Positions 17,362 to 25,734 of a stretch of 29,593 bases of DNA are shown here, one piece after another. Each line of letters starts with the position of its first letter. The stretch's first letter is position 1. Location of the stretch: positions 1 to 29,593 of the forward strand of contig CAYYEF010000005.1 of NCBI GenBank assembly GCA_964470825.1, in the 5' to 3' direction. The position numbers were made by a program, and so were the translations under genes. The notes under the pieces are model-generated. The model was not told the origin of the DNA. It was given only the letters and a program-made list of their open reading frames with translations, and searched no databases. This DNA is from CAYYEF01 sp964470825. Lineage in GTDB: Bacteria > Patescibacteriota > Minisyncoccia > Phycocordibacterales > JAACPR01.

Positions 17362-18166
17362 TCAAACCGAACCACTGCTCTACTCTTAAGTTCTCTGCTC
17401 TAATTTTAGGATTTAAATTTAAAGTTTCAAAAATTTTAGTGAAATCTACTTTTTCAAATTCTTTTTCTTTATTTAATTCTTTTAAATTTCCTAATAATAT
17501 TTTTCTTTTGTGAGCAAAACCTGTATTTAAAACTTTAAAAAATAAATCTTCATTAAGATTGTTTTTAGTGAAATTATTTTTAGAGATATTTTTAAAAAGA
17601 ACTATGGCAGAATCAACAGAGGGTGCTGGTACAAAAGAGCCCGCCTTAACTGTTTCAATATATAAAGGTTCACAATAAGCTTTTACAGAAATTGATAAAA
17701 GACTTTCTTTATTATCTCGAGCAATAATTCTTTCTGCTACTTCTTTTTGCATCAAAAGAACCATTATTTCTGGTTGATGAGTTCCACTCAAAAATTTTCT
17801 AATAATAGCTCCTGTAATGTAATAAGGGATATTTGCAATTAATTTATATTTTATTGCAATTGATTTTAATTTTTCTAAATCTGTTTCCAAAATATCACCA
17901 TTTAGTAAGAATAAATTTTTATCAACTTTATCTTTAAAAATTTCTTTTAAAAACTCATACATTCTTTCGTCTTTTTCAATCGCCAAAACGGCGACTCCTG
18001 CCCCTAAAAGTTTTTCAGTCAAAGCACCCTTACCTGGTCCAATTTCAACTACAAAATCTTCTGCCATTAAATCGGCCGCCGTAATAATACTATTTAAAGC
18101 CTTTTCTGACTTTAAAAAATTTTGTCCAAGTGATTTTTTAGCTTTTAAATCAGAGCTTAATTCCAT
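17342..18166 (-). CDS. rsmA: 16S rRNA dimethyladenosine transferase RsmA/KsgA
   Basis: This 274-residue protein is of normal family length. It has the opening KSLGQNFLKS, the SAM-binding motif FVVEIGPGKGALTEKL (about 39-54) and the catalytic motif NIPYYIT (about 114-120) for N6-adenine dimethylation. The C-terminal helical domain includes FAHKRKILLGNLKEL. It dimethylates two adjacent adenines near the 3' end of 16S rRNA. A TAAGAT -10 ends 6 nt before the ATG. Its 3' end overlaps the convergent small exported protein by 20 bp. Confidence 0.96.
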   Translation of the reverse strand: MELSSDLKAKKSLGQNFLKSEKALNSIITAADLMAEDFVVEIGPGKGALTEKLLGAGVAVLAIEKDERMYEFLKEIFKDKVDKNLFLLNGDILETDLEKLKSIAIKYKLIANIPYYITGAIIRKFLSGTHQPEIMVLLMQKEVAERIIARDNKESLLSISVKAYCEPLYIETVKAGSFVPAPSVDSAIVLFKNISKNNFTKNNLNEDLFFKVLNTGFAHKRKILLGNLKELNKEKEFEKVDFTKIFETLNLNPKIRAENLRVEQWFGLIKYLHQ

Positions 18167-18239
18167 AAAAATATCTTACACTATATAGAAAAACCACGCT
18201 ATTATTAGAAAATTATATATTTCAAACCCGTCGCAAATT

Positions 18240-20246
18240 TTAGAAATCAATTAAAAATTCTCGGCGACTACTACGACTTTCTTCGTCAGAATTTTTACCC
18301 CAACCATAATTATCAGCATATGATTTTTGTTCAATTAAGTGATCACTAATATCACCAAGAAATTCAGAAGGAATTTGAGTATTTTTACTACCAAAGATTG
18401 TTCTAAAAGAAGCATGAGTTAAAAACAAATGATTTTTTGCACGTGTAACAGCCACATAAAATAGCCGGCGCTCTTCCTCCTCATCAATTTTTGAATCATC
18501 TAATCTTTCATGTGGAAAAAGTCCTGTCTCAAGTCCTGTTACAAAAACCTTATCAAATTCTAGTCCTTTTGCAGCATGAATTGTCATAAGTTTAACTCCC
18601 CCATCATTTTTATTTAATGAGTCCTGATCAGAAGCAAGCATTACATCCTCAATAAATTTTTCAGTCGCTTCTGAATAATTAGTTTCCCTGTCGTCTGATA
18701 TATCAGCATAACCATCATATTTCTTTGCCAAAGAAATTAATTCTTTTGCGTTCTCTAGTCTTTCTAAACCATCCTCCCCTTCTTTCATTAGACTTTCTTC
18801 AATTGTGCTTATCTTTAAAATATATTCAACTAGTTCGCTAGGTTTAATTTGACCAATTTTAGATTTAATATCTCTAATAATATTCCAAAAGCTTTGCAAT
18901 TTTTCTTTTGCACCAAGGTTTAGGTCATCAGTCTTTTTCTCTTTTATTTTTAATAAGGTCACTTTCCCTATTCCTCTGGTCGGCTCATTAATAATTCTAG
19001 ATAAGCTAGCAAAATCATCTGTATTAAGAGAAAGTTTTAAATAAGCCACCAAATCTTTAATTTCTTTTCTGTCAAAGAACCTGGTTCCAATTACTTGGTG
19101 TGGTAAACCATATTTTAGACAAACTTCTTCTAATACCCGAGATTGAAAATTAGCTCTAAAAAGAAAAGCAATTTCATTTGGATTCACTCCTGCTCTAATA
19201 AATTCCTGAGCTTTTTGAACAGCAAATAAAGCCTCATCATACTCATCTAGGGCTGAATATATGGTTATCTTTTCACCATCATCATTTTCGGTAAATAAAT
19301 TCTTTTCTTTTCTATAAATATTTTTACTAATAATTTCATTTGCTGCATTTAAAATATTTTTTGTTGATCGATAATTTTGTTCCAATAAAATTATTTTAGA
19401 ATTTGGGTAATCTTCCTCAAAATTCATAATATTTTTAATTGTTGCTCCTCTCCAAGAATAAATATTTTGATCGATATCCCCCACTACACAAATATTTTTA
19501 TGATTCTCAGCAAAAATTTTAGACAGTTCATATTGGACCATGTTTGTATCTTGATATTCGTCTATATGTACATATTTAAATTGATTTTGGTACAAGTTTC
19601 GAACTTCAGTATTTTTTCTTAAGAGTTCTAGCGTTTTTGAAAGTAAGTCATCAAAATCAAAAGCATGTTCTGCTTTTAAGGTGCTTTCGTATCTAACCCA
19701 GATATCATAAATGTTTTGAGCCTCATAACTATTTCTAGAACCATCAGAATCTAGATATTCCTCAGGACTAATCAAGTCTCCTTTTTGTTTTGAAATTATT
19801 GAAATAACTTTTCCGGGCTCAATCTGTTTTGGGTCTAGACCTAGGTCTTTTATAATATTTTTAATTGCTCTTTTGGAATCGTCTCTGTCATAAATTGAAA
19901 AAGTTTTCTTGTAACCTAAAATTTCTGCATGACTTTTTAAAATTTGAACTCCTAATGAGTGAAATGTTTTGATAATAGGTCTTTCAAGTTCTTGAACAGG
20001 TCTTGTAATATCCGGGCTGTTGCGCAATAAGTGATCTACCCTTTCTCTCATCTCGCCCGCAGCCTTATTAGTAAAAGTAACTGCTAAAATATTTGTTGGT
20101 TCTACCCCTAATTGAATTAAATGAGCAATTCTATGTGTGATTGTTTTTGTTTTTCCTGCTCCTGCTCCTGCCAAAATCAAAAGCGGCCCTTCTGTATAAA
20201 GAACCGCCTCTTTTTGTCTTGGATTTAGTGAATCTAGAAGTGACAT
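18240..20246 (-). CDS. uvrD/pcrA: UvrD/PcrA/Rep-type superfamily 1 DNA helicase
   Basis: The product is 668 residues from the ATG at 20246 (MSLLDSLNPRQKEAV). I prefer this start to one 18 nt upstream because an extended -10, TGT-TAATAT (20255-20263), lies directly before it. SF1A motifs in order are Walker A LAGAGAGKTKTITHRIAHL (about 30), HIDEYQDTNMVQYEL (about 225), GDIDQNIYSWRGA (about 253), LLEQNYRST (about 290), TIHAAKGLEFDKVFV (about 555) and VTRAKNHLFLTH (about 605). It is a 3'-5' helicase used in repair and replication-fork rescue. The C-terminal tail is short compared with PcrA of Firmicutes. Confidence 0.96.
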   Translation of the reverse strand: MSLLDSLNPRQKEAVLYTEGPLLILAGAGAGKTKTITHRIAHLIQLGVEPTNILAVTFTNKAAGEMRERVDHLLRNSPDITRPVQELERPIIKTFHSLGVQILKSHAEILGYKKTFSIYDRDDSKRAIKNIIKDLGLDPKQIEPGKVISIISKQKGDLISPEEYLDSDGSRNSYEAQNIYDIWVRYESTLKAEHAFDFDDLLSKTLELLRKNTEVRNLYQNQFKYVHIDEYQDTNMVQYELSKIFAENHKNICVVGDIDQNIYSWRGATIKNIMNFEEDYPNSKIILLEQNYRSTKNILNAANEIISKNIYRKEKNLFTENDDGEKITIYSALDEYDEALFAVQKAQEFIRAGVNPNEIAFLFRANFQSRVLEEVCLKYGLPHQVIGTRFFDRKEIKDLVAYLKLSLNTDDFASLSRIINEPTRGIGKVTLLKIKEKKTDDLNLGAKEKLQSFWNIIRDIKSKIGQIKPSELVEYILKISTIEESLMKEGEDGLERLENAKELISLAKKYDGYADISDDRETNYSEATEKFIEDVMLASDQDSLNKNDGGVKLMTIHAAKGLEFDKVFVTGLETGLFPHERLDDSKIDEEEERRLFYVAVTRAKNHLFLTHASFRTIFGSKNTQIPSEFLGDISDHLIEQKSYADNYGWGKNSDEESRSSRREFLIDF

Positions 20247-20336
20247 GTAGAGAAATATTAACATATTATCTTAAAAAAGTTTCCAACAGCTATTTTTTCT
20301 TTAAAAATCTCACAACACCCCTGTGCAAAAGCAAGA

Positions 20337-20364
20337 TTGACACCCTTTTTCACTCTAATATAAT
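20337..20364 (+). promoter_or_regulatory. Full-consensus sigma70-type promoter for the LysM-M23 gene
   Basis: TTGACA (20337-20342) and TATAAT (20359-20364) are separated by 16 bp, both hexamers matching consensus exactly. Transcription would start near 20371, giving a 5' leader of at least 50 nt. That is unusual in this window, where most messages look leaderless. Confidence 0.7.
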
Positions 20365-20423
20365 GACTTTAAGACTGATTTTCAGGTTGAGGGAGGCCCG
20401 TTGGCCGTATTCGGATTTGTTGA

Positions 20424-21596
20424 AAACTGCTTAAATTAAGGCTTATTTTACATAACTCACAAGATTTCAAGTCATTTTCTGTAAAGGTTAAGACTAGACT
20501 GAACATACTGAGAAAAGCCCGTATCGGCAAAATTGCCCTTATTTCAGGCGCTATTCTAACAACGACCCTACCATTTGCTTACGTAGGAGCTTTTCCATTA
20601 ATATCATTTTCTCTTTTAAACAGTCCAAACCCTTCTCAAAACCTTTCTGAGAAGGCTTCTTTTATTGATAACTCTCAAAACATTAGTGTTTTAGAACCGG
20701 CAAATCATATAGATCCAAACCCAGCCAAAGGGGGTGGAGATATTAATGTTGTCGAAGGTAAGGCACTTTATGCTGAAAATAGCCTATCTGGAGTAGCTGT
20801 AGATATTAATAAGCCTGGAAATACTGGCAGAATTAGTATTTATGAAGTTCGTGAGGGAGATTCTTTATCTCAAATAGCAGAAATGTTTGATGTTTCTGTT
20901 AATACAATTCGGTGGGCTAATGACTTTGACGGAGATATTCAACCTGGTCAGTCTCTCATAATTCTCCCTATTTCTGGTGTAAAACATGTTGTTAAGAGTG
21001 GTGGAACCATCAAAGATGTTGCAGATATTTATGGAGCTGACGCTAGAGAAATAGCCCTATTTAATGGTTTACCAGAAAACACTGTATTAAAGGCTGGAGA
21101 TGAGATTATTGTTCCTCATGCAGAACTTAAGCATGATGAGCCTGAGAAGAAATCAACAGGAAAAGGTAAAACTTATGTAAAAGCTGGTGCAAGTACAAAC
21201 TCTACAACAGCTACTGCAAGTGGTTATTTTGGTAATCCAGTTCCAGGTGCAATTATGACTCAAGGAATCCATGGTTATAACGGTGTCGACCTTGGTGCAC
21301 CAGCTGGAACTCCTATTTATGCCGCAGCCGCAGGATCTGTGATTACAAGTAAAGAAGGGGGTTGGAATGGAGGTTATGGTTCAATGATTATTATTTCACA
21401 CGACAATGGAACACAGACTCTTTATTCACACATGAGTCAGAATGCTGTAGCTTCTGGTCAAAAAGTTAAAAAGGGTGAACTAATCGGTTATGTCGGTTCT
21501 ACAGGAAAATCAACAGGTAATCACTTGCACTTTGAGGTTCGTGGAGCCAAAAACCCATTAACATCACTTTGTACTGTTGGAAAAGTTTGTCGCTAA
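20424..21596 (+). CDS. LysM-LysM-M23 peptidoglycan endopeptidase, start unresolved
   Basis: The frame is open from 20424. A positively charged N-terminus and membrane helix (KIALISGAILTTTLPFAYVGAF) precede two LysM domains (YEVREGDSLSQIAEMFDV... and KHVVKSGGTIKDVADIYGA...). An M23 domain follows with HGYNGVDLGAPAGTPIYA, LYSHMS and GNHLHFEVR, which supply zinc and catalytic His/Asp residues. The usual HxGxD ligand is spaced differently: Asn is at the His position, with His three residues earlier. No ATG, GTG or TTG occurs in frame before 20883, which lies inside LysM 1. A start such as CTG at 20499 (with AAAGG upstream) or ATT at 20445, or a one-base error in the A-run at 20423-20426, must be invoked. 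Confidence 0.88.
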   Translation, partial: KLLKLRLILHNSQDFKSFSVKVKTRLNILRKARIGKIALISGAILTTTLPFAYVGAFPLISFSLLNSPNPSQNLSEKASFIDNSQNISVLEPANHIDPNPAKGGGDINVVEGKALYAENSLSGVAVDINKPGNTGRISIYEVREGDSLSQIAEMFDVSVNTIRWANDFDGDIQPGQSLIILPISGVKHVVKSGGTIKDVADIYGADAREIALFNGLPENTVLKAGDEIIVPHAELKHDEPEKKSTGKGKTYVKAGASTNSTTATASGYFGNPVPGAIMTQGIHGYNGVDLGAPAGTPIYAAAAGSVITSKEGGWNGGYGSMIIISHDNGTQTLYSHMSQNAVASGQKVKKGELIGYVGSTGKSTGNHLHFEVRGAKNPLTSLCTVGKVCR

Positions 21597-21598
21597 TA

Positions 21599-23107
21599 TT
21601 AATATTTTTTATATCGAAATTGTACAGCCTCAAGTATGTGGGGCTTTTTAATTTCAATAGAACCTTCTAAGTTGGCAATTGTTTTAGCTATTTTAATTAT
21701 TTTGTAATAACTTCTCATTGATAGTTTATAAGTTTTGTATATTTTCATTAAATTTTCTCTAGCATCTTCTTCTATAATAATATTTTCAATTTCTTTTGGA
21801 GTTAAGTCTCCATTTAATTTGTTGTAATTTTTTAATTGTACTTCTCTACAATTTAAGACTTTATTTTTTAGAATACTGGTCAAATCTTCTTTTTCTAAAT
21901 TATTTTGTATAATTTCCTTCTCGTTTATATTTGTAACCTCTACCCACATGTCTATACGATCAACTATTGGATTTGGAATTTTTGTCTGATACTGCTGTAT
22001 TTGGTAGGGGCTACAAATACATTTTTTAATATTTGTATTATTATATCCGCAAGGGCAAGGATTCATTGCTGCTACTAATATAAAATCAGCTGGATATCTA
22101 TTAGATTCGTTTACTCTTGAAATTAAAATACTTTTCTCTTCTAGAGGTTGTCTTAGAGAATTAATAACCCTTTTGTCGAATTCAGGTAATTCATCTAAAA
22201 ATAATATGCCGTTGTGTGCAAGAATTATTTCGCCCGGTAGGTGTGTTGATTTTCCCCCTATTACTGAAGAGTATGAAGATGTATGATGCGGAGATCTGAA
22301 GGGTGGTTCTTCTATTATATTTCCAGTTAACATTCCTGAAATTGAATAAATTGATGTTGTTTCTATAATATTTTCTATTTTAAGTGGGGGTAAGATTTCT
22401 TTCATGGCCCGGGCAAGCATCGTTTTTCCGGTTCCCGGGGGTCCATACAGGGCAATATTGTGTTTTCCGCTCGCAGCTATTAATAATGCTCTTTTGGCTA
22501 TTTCTTGGCCTTTAATTTCAGAAAAATTTATTAAAGGTTCTTTTTGTATTACTTCTTTGTTTTTATTTAAACATTTCCGAATGGATTTTTTATTTGTGAG
22601 ATGATAAATTAATTCCCCAAGATTTTTTACAGGATAGATATCAATTCCTTTTATAAAAGAAGCCTCATCTGAATTTTCATAAGGAAGATAAATTTCTTTG
22701 AAGCCATTGTTTTTAGCAAAATTAGCAATTTGAATCACCCCTTTTATTCTTCTGGTATCTCCATTTAAAGATAGTTCACCGACAAATAATTTATTTTTAG
22801 CTTCAAAATATATTTCTTTTGAGGCTGCTAGATATCCAAGAGCTATAGGAATATCAAAATAAGTTCCCATTTTCTTTTGATTGGCTGGAGCCAGAGAAAC
22901 AACCACCTTTTGATTTTTTTGTTTAGGAGATTTAAATCCACTATATTTAATTGCTGATGAAATTCTGTCCCTTGATTCAATAACAGATCTGTCCCCAAGT
23001 CCTACAATATTAAAAGAATAAAGACCTCTTGCAATGTCTATTTCTATATCTATTTGATTAGCAGATAATAATTCTGCTTGGGCACTATAAACTTTAAAAA
23101 AACTCAT
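21599..23107 (-). CDS. comM: YifB/ComM family Mg-chelatase-like AAA+ ATPase
   Basis: The product is 502 residues, the normal family length. The N-terminal ChlI-like domain (about 1-170) includes SVIESRDRISSAIKYSGF and VVSLAPANQKKMGTYFDIPIAL. The AAA+ core has Walker A YGPPGTGKTMLARAMK (about 220), GILFLDELPEF (about 297), AMNPCPCGY (about 347) and a C-terminal lid. ComM of Haemophilus and Vibrio is a hexameric helicase that promotes branch migration during natural transformation. In this DNA-uptake-compatible neighbourhood that role is plausible but not shown. TATAAT (23115-23120) ends 7 nt before the ATG. Its stop lies 2 nt from the convergent M23 gene. Confidence 0.94.
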   Translation of the reverse strand: MSFFKVYSAQAELLSANQIDIEIDIARGLYSFNIVGLGDRSVIESRDRISSAIKYSGFKSPKQKNQKVVVSLAPANQKKMGTYFDIPIALGYLAASKEIYFEAKNKLFVGELSLNGDTRRIKGVIQIANFAKNNGFKEIYLPYENSDEASFIKGIDIYPVKNLGELIYHLTNKKSIRKCLNKNKEVIQKEPLINFSEIKGQEIAKRALLIAASGKHNIALYGPPGTGKTMLARAMKEILPPLKIENIIETTSIYSISGMLTGNIIEEPPFRSPHHTSSYSSVIGGKSTHLPGEIILAHNGILFLDELPEFDKRVINSLRQPLEEKSILISRVNESNRYPADFILVAAMNPCPCGYNNTNIKKCICSPYQIQQYQTKIPNPIVDRIDMWVEVTNINEKEIIQNNLEKEDLTSILKNKVLNCREVQLKNYNKLNGDLTPKEIENIIIEEDARENLMKIYKTYKLSMRSYYKIIKIAKTIANLEGSIEIKKPHILEAVQFRYKKY

Positions 23108-23162
23108 CCAATTGATTATAATAGGATGAGTTAAAATTTTATTTAATTTTTTATTAACTTAA

Positions 23163-23537
23163 TTACTGAATCTGTTCGTTGATGTGAGCTATGCATGTTC
23201 TGGCTGATGGGTTCGCTTCTAACCTTTCAATTTCTATTGGTTTTTTGCTTATTTCACAAATTCCATATGTCCCATTGTCGATTCTTTCTAATGCAGAATT
23301 AATGTCTTTTAATTGAATTTCTAATTCTTTTACTAGGGCAGTATTTGCCTCATATTGTTCTATGGAGTCAGCAGAATCATTTGGATCAGCTGTGTTGTTT
23401 TCCTTTTCTCCTGGTATAGGTTCCCAATCAGACGGATTATCTGGATTTATACGACCAACAGTTTGTAGTTCAGCTAATATCTTAGCCTTTTCTTCTAAAA
23501 GTTTTTTCTTGAAATGCTCTGTGTCTATTTTTTCCAT
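23163..23537 (-). CDS. DksA/TraR-family protein with altered zinc-finger ligands
   Basis: The 124-residue product has a long N-terminal helical hairpin and a C-terminal finger segment, IDNGTYGICEISKKPIEIERL...ARTCIAH. The spacing is exactly that of the DksA/TraR finger, C-x2-C-x17-C-x2-C, but positions two and four are Ser97 and His118, leaving Cys94 and Cys115. Zinc binding is therefore either lost or of a C-S-C-H type. The family binds RNA polymerase through the secondary channel to modulate initiation. An extended -10, TGA-TAAAAT (23544-23552), ends 6 nt before the ATG. Confidence 0.85.
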   Translation of the reverse strand: MEKIDTEHFKKKLLEEKAKILAELQTVGRINPDNPSDWEPIPGEKENNTADPNDSADSIEQYEANTALVKELEIQLKDINSALERIDNGTYGICEISKKPIEIERLEANPSARTCIAHINEQIQ

Positions 23538-23573
23538 ATTTAAATTTTATCACAAAATTGTTTTTACTAAAAA

Positions 23574-24623
23574 CTACCTAACTAATTTTGCAGTATTTAA
23601 ACGATTAATTATCAACGTAAGAGTATCTGAGTTTGTAGTAAATATTAAATGATCTTTGCTTATAAAACTATAAAAGAATAATAATTTTCCATCCTCATTA
23701 CTTATTGAACGTGTATCTTTATTTGCTAAAATTAAATCTTTAAAATCTCTGTCATTGTATTTTTGAGTTAATGTTTCGGTACTTGTTGCAGAAGTGGTTG
23801 TTGAAATTTCTATATCTTCCTCATATTTCAAAAAGGCTTGAGATGAGCCAAGGTTTTTAAAGAAAATATCTTTTATATCAGAAATCATAATATATTCCCA
23901 TTCAAGCATTTTTGCATATGAAATTTCATAATCGTTTGATTTAAATAATATGAAAGGCTCTACACCATCCTTGGTTTTGTGGATTCCTAAAAGGAATTTT
24001 TTGTCTAACGATCTTGTTAGTGCGTCTGGTTCTCGTGCTTCTAATATATTAAAAAATTCTTCTGTAGATATTTCTACCTCATTAGATATTTCCCTGCCAT
24101 TATTAATCGTTGTAACTGTCTTACTTATTTTAATTTGTTTTACAGAATCCTCTTTCATTTCTGAATTAGAGTTATTAATTATATTTCTTATTTCTCCAAC
24201 CAACTCCCTGTTTGTTTTTCCTGTTACATTAATGTTTTGAAAATTGTCTATGTCTATAAAATTATTTGAAGTTAAAACTGTAATTTGTTCTGGCTCAACA
24301 AATTTATTTAGTGTGTAGTAATAGTATCCCCCTCCAACAGCTCCAAGTCCCAATACAATAAAAACAATAGCTAGTATTATTTTAGATATATTTGTTTTTG
24401 AAGTTGGAGAAGATTCTTCTGTTTGTGCCTGTTCAACTTGTCTTCGCTGTTGTTCGGCCATAAGGATTTTTGCAGTAGAAATATTATCTTTTTGAACTGC
24501 ATTTTTAACGTCATCCTCATATGTTCTGAGAGGTCTTATGTAAAAATCATTACCTCGCACACCTTTTTGAGGCTCTGGGCTTTTTTGTTCCTGAGAATTT
24601 TTATTTTCTTCTTGAGGATTCAT
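23574..24623 (-). CDS. Bitopic membrane protein, unknown function
   Basis: The product has 349 residues. A cytoplasmic N-terminus (about 1-78) contains FYIRPLRTYEDDVKNAVQKDN and a Glu/Gln-rich helix. One membrane helix follows (about 81-103, IILAIVFIVLGLGAVGGGYYYY), and then an extracytoplasmic mixed alpha/beta domain to the end (about 110-349). No catalytic motif is apparent and I do not recognise the family. TGT-TAAAAT (24632-24640) ends 8 nt before the ATG, so it is probably transcribed from its own leaderless promoter. Confidence 0.68.
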   Translation of the reverse strand: MNPQEENKNSQEQKSPEPQKGVRGNDFYIRPLRTYEDDVKNAVQKDNISTAKILMAEQQRRQVEQAQTEESSPTSKTNISKIILAIVFIVLGLGAVGGGYYYYTLNKFVEPEQITVLTSNNFIDIDNFQNINVTGKTNRELVGEIRNIINNSNSEMKEDSVKQIKISKTVTTINNGREISNEVEISTEEFFNILEAREPDALTRSLDKKFLLGIHKTKDGVEPFILFKSNDYEISYAKMLEWEYIMISDIKDIFFKNLGSSQAFLKYEEDIEISTTTSATSTETLTQKYNDRDFKDLILANKDTRSISNEDGKLLFFYSFISKDHLIFTTNSDTLTLIINRLNTAKLVR

Positions 24624-24651
24624 TTAGATTTATTTTAACATTTTAAATTAT

Positions 24652-24721
24652 AAAGATAAAAAATGAATTGTGTATTAAGCTTATAAACACAATAATTTTA
24701 TTTTATTAATTTTTTATCTTT
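24652..24721. terminator. Large AT-rich hairpin downstream of the NYN gene
   Basis: Perfect 13-nt arms (24652-24664 and 24709-24721) enclose a second perfect 7-nt inverted repeat (24667-24673 with 24687-24693). The outer right arm overlaps the NYN gene stop codon. It is probably the minus-strand terminator or a 3'-end stabilising structure. The U-tract is interrupted, so termination strength is uncertain. Confidence 0.45.
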
Positions 24722-25241
24722 TCCAAAATTTTGGTTTACCTATTAGAAAAGTATCCTCGTGTAGGTCCATGTCTATGAAGTCATCAACAACCTCCAATAA
24801 TTTTCCTGAACATGATTTACCAAAAGAAATTAATTCTACCTGACATCCTCCACTAGTTTTTAAATATTCTACTAAAGGAATAAAATCACCATCTCCAGAG
24901 GCAATAATAACAACATCTACTTTATGGGCAGATTTAATTGCATCTACTGCTAAACCAATATCCCAATCAGCTTTTTTGGCTCCACCACTAAAAACCTGCA
25001 GATCTTTAGTTTTTGTTTCTATTCCTAAGTTTGTTAAAGCTTCAAAAAAACCTTGCTCATCTCCAGATTCAGAGGTAATAACATAAGCAATGGCGCGAAT
25101 AAGTTTTCGACCAGCTACTGTTTCTTTTAAAACGTTTCCAAAATTTACTTTTCGACCATATAGGTTCTTGGCACTATGATAAAGGTTCTGAGTATCAATA
25201 AAAACAGCAACGCGCTGCTCTTTGTGTTTAATAACGGGCAT
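24714..25241 (-). CDS. NYN/PIN-like (LabA-type) ribonuclease domain protein
   Basis: This 175-residue protein is essentially a single NYN domain. The conserved acidic positions are visible in order: AVFIDTQNLYHSAKN (Asp16), KKADWDIGLAVDAIKSA (Asp and Asp of the second cluster) and VIIASGDGDFIPLVEYL (two Asp). These cluster to bind metal in PIN-like nucleases, so an RNA-cleaving role is likely; the substrate is unknown. A TATAAT (25252-25257) ends 10 nt before the ATG. It lies between a membrane protein and rpsO with no obvious functional link. Confidence 0.87.
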   Translation of the reverse strand: MPVIKHKEQRVAVFIDTQNLYHSAKNLYGRKVNFGNVLKETVAGRKLIRAIAYVITSESGDEQGFFEALTNLGIETKTKDLQVFSGGAKKADWDIGLAVDAIKSAHKVDVVIIASGDGDFIPLVEYLKTSGGCQVELISFGKSCSGKLLEVVDDFIDMDLHEDTFLIGKPKFWKR

Positions 25242-25328
25242 AAAAATATTTATTATAAAATTTATTAAAAATTAAAATCTGACTTAATTACTAAAAAATA
25301 TCTGCTCTTAATTGTATCATGTTAACAA

Positions 25329-25360
25329 CAAAAAATTACGGTTTTACCCGTAATTTTTTG
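25329..25360 (-). terminator. Rho-independent terminator after rpsO
   Basis: A perfect 13-bp stem (25348-25360 with 25329-25341) with a 6-nt loop lies just past the rpsO stop. Read on the minus strand the stem ends in TTTTTTG followed by TTGTT. The symmetric A/T flanks mean it could also work on the plus strand. Confidence 0.8.
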
Positions 25361-25364
25361 TTTA

Positions 25365-25628
25365 TTATTTAAGATTTAGTTTCTTTAATAAAGTTTTGTG
25401 TTTCTTTGGGTCTTTCTTCTCTACGTATTTTAAAGTTTTTTGTCTTTTAGCAACCATTCCCAGTAAACCTCTTCGAGAGTGTGTATCTTTTGGATTTTTC
25501 TTTAGGTGTTTTGCTAATTCATCAATTTGCTTAGACAAAATTGCAGCTTGGACTTCTGGTCCTCCTGTATCTTTGTCGTGTTTTTGCACATCTTTAATGG
25601 CTGTGCTCTTTTGTCTTTTTGTTAACAT
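25365..25628 (-). CDS. rpsO: Ribosomal protein uS15
   Basis: The 87-residue product closely follows S15. It has LTKRQKSTAIKDVQKHDKDTGGPEVQAA at the N-terminus, then HLKKNPKDTHSRRGLLGMVAKRQKTLKYV, the segment that binds the central domain of 16S rRNA. The start ATG lies 9 nt after the end of an extended -10, TGT-TATTAT, so the leader is at most 2-3 nt. The long autoregulatory leader seen in E. coli rpsO is therefore absent. It is a single-gene unit with its own terminator. Confidence 0.96.
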   Translation of the reverse strand: MLTKRQKSTAIKDVQKHDKDTGGPEVQAAILSKQIDELAKHLKKNPKDTHSRRGLLGMVAKRQKTLKYVEKKDPKKHKTLLKKLNLK

Positions 25629-25734
25629 GATGTAGAGATAATAACACGGTTTAAAAACTTTTGCAAGTCCCCTATTTTACTAGGTCTCTTTATATAAATG
25701 TGTCGCACAATATTAATTGTGTTAAAATATTTTC

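Noticed and set aside
20363..20434. Plus-strand 23-residue frame MTLRLIFRLREARWPYSDLLKTA
   Set aside because: Its ATG lies within the -10 hexamer of the promoter, so it would not be transcribed as written. It is mentioned only as a possible N-terminus if a base was miscalled at 20423-20426.
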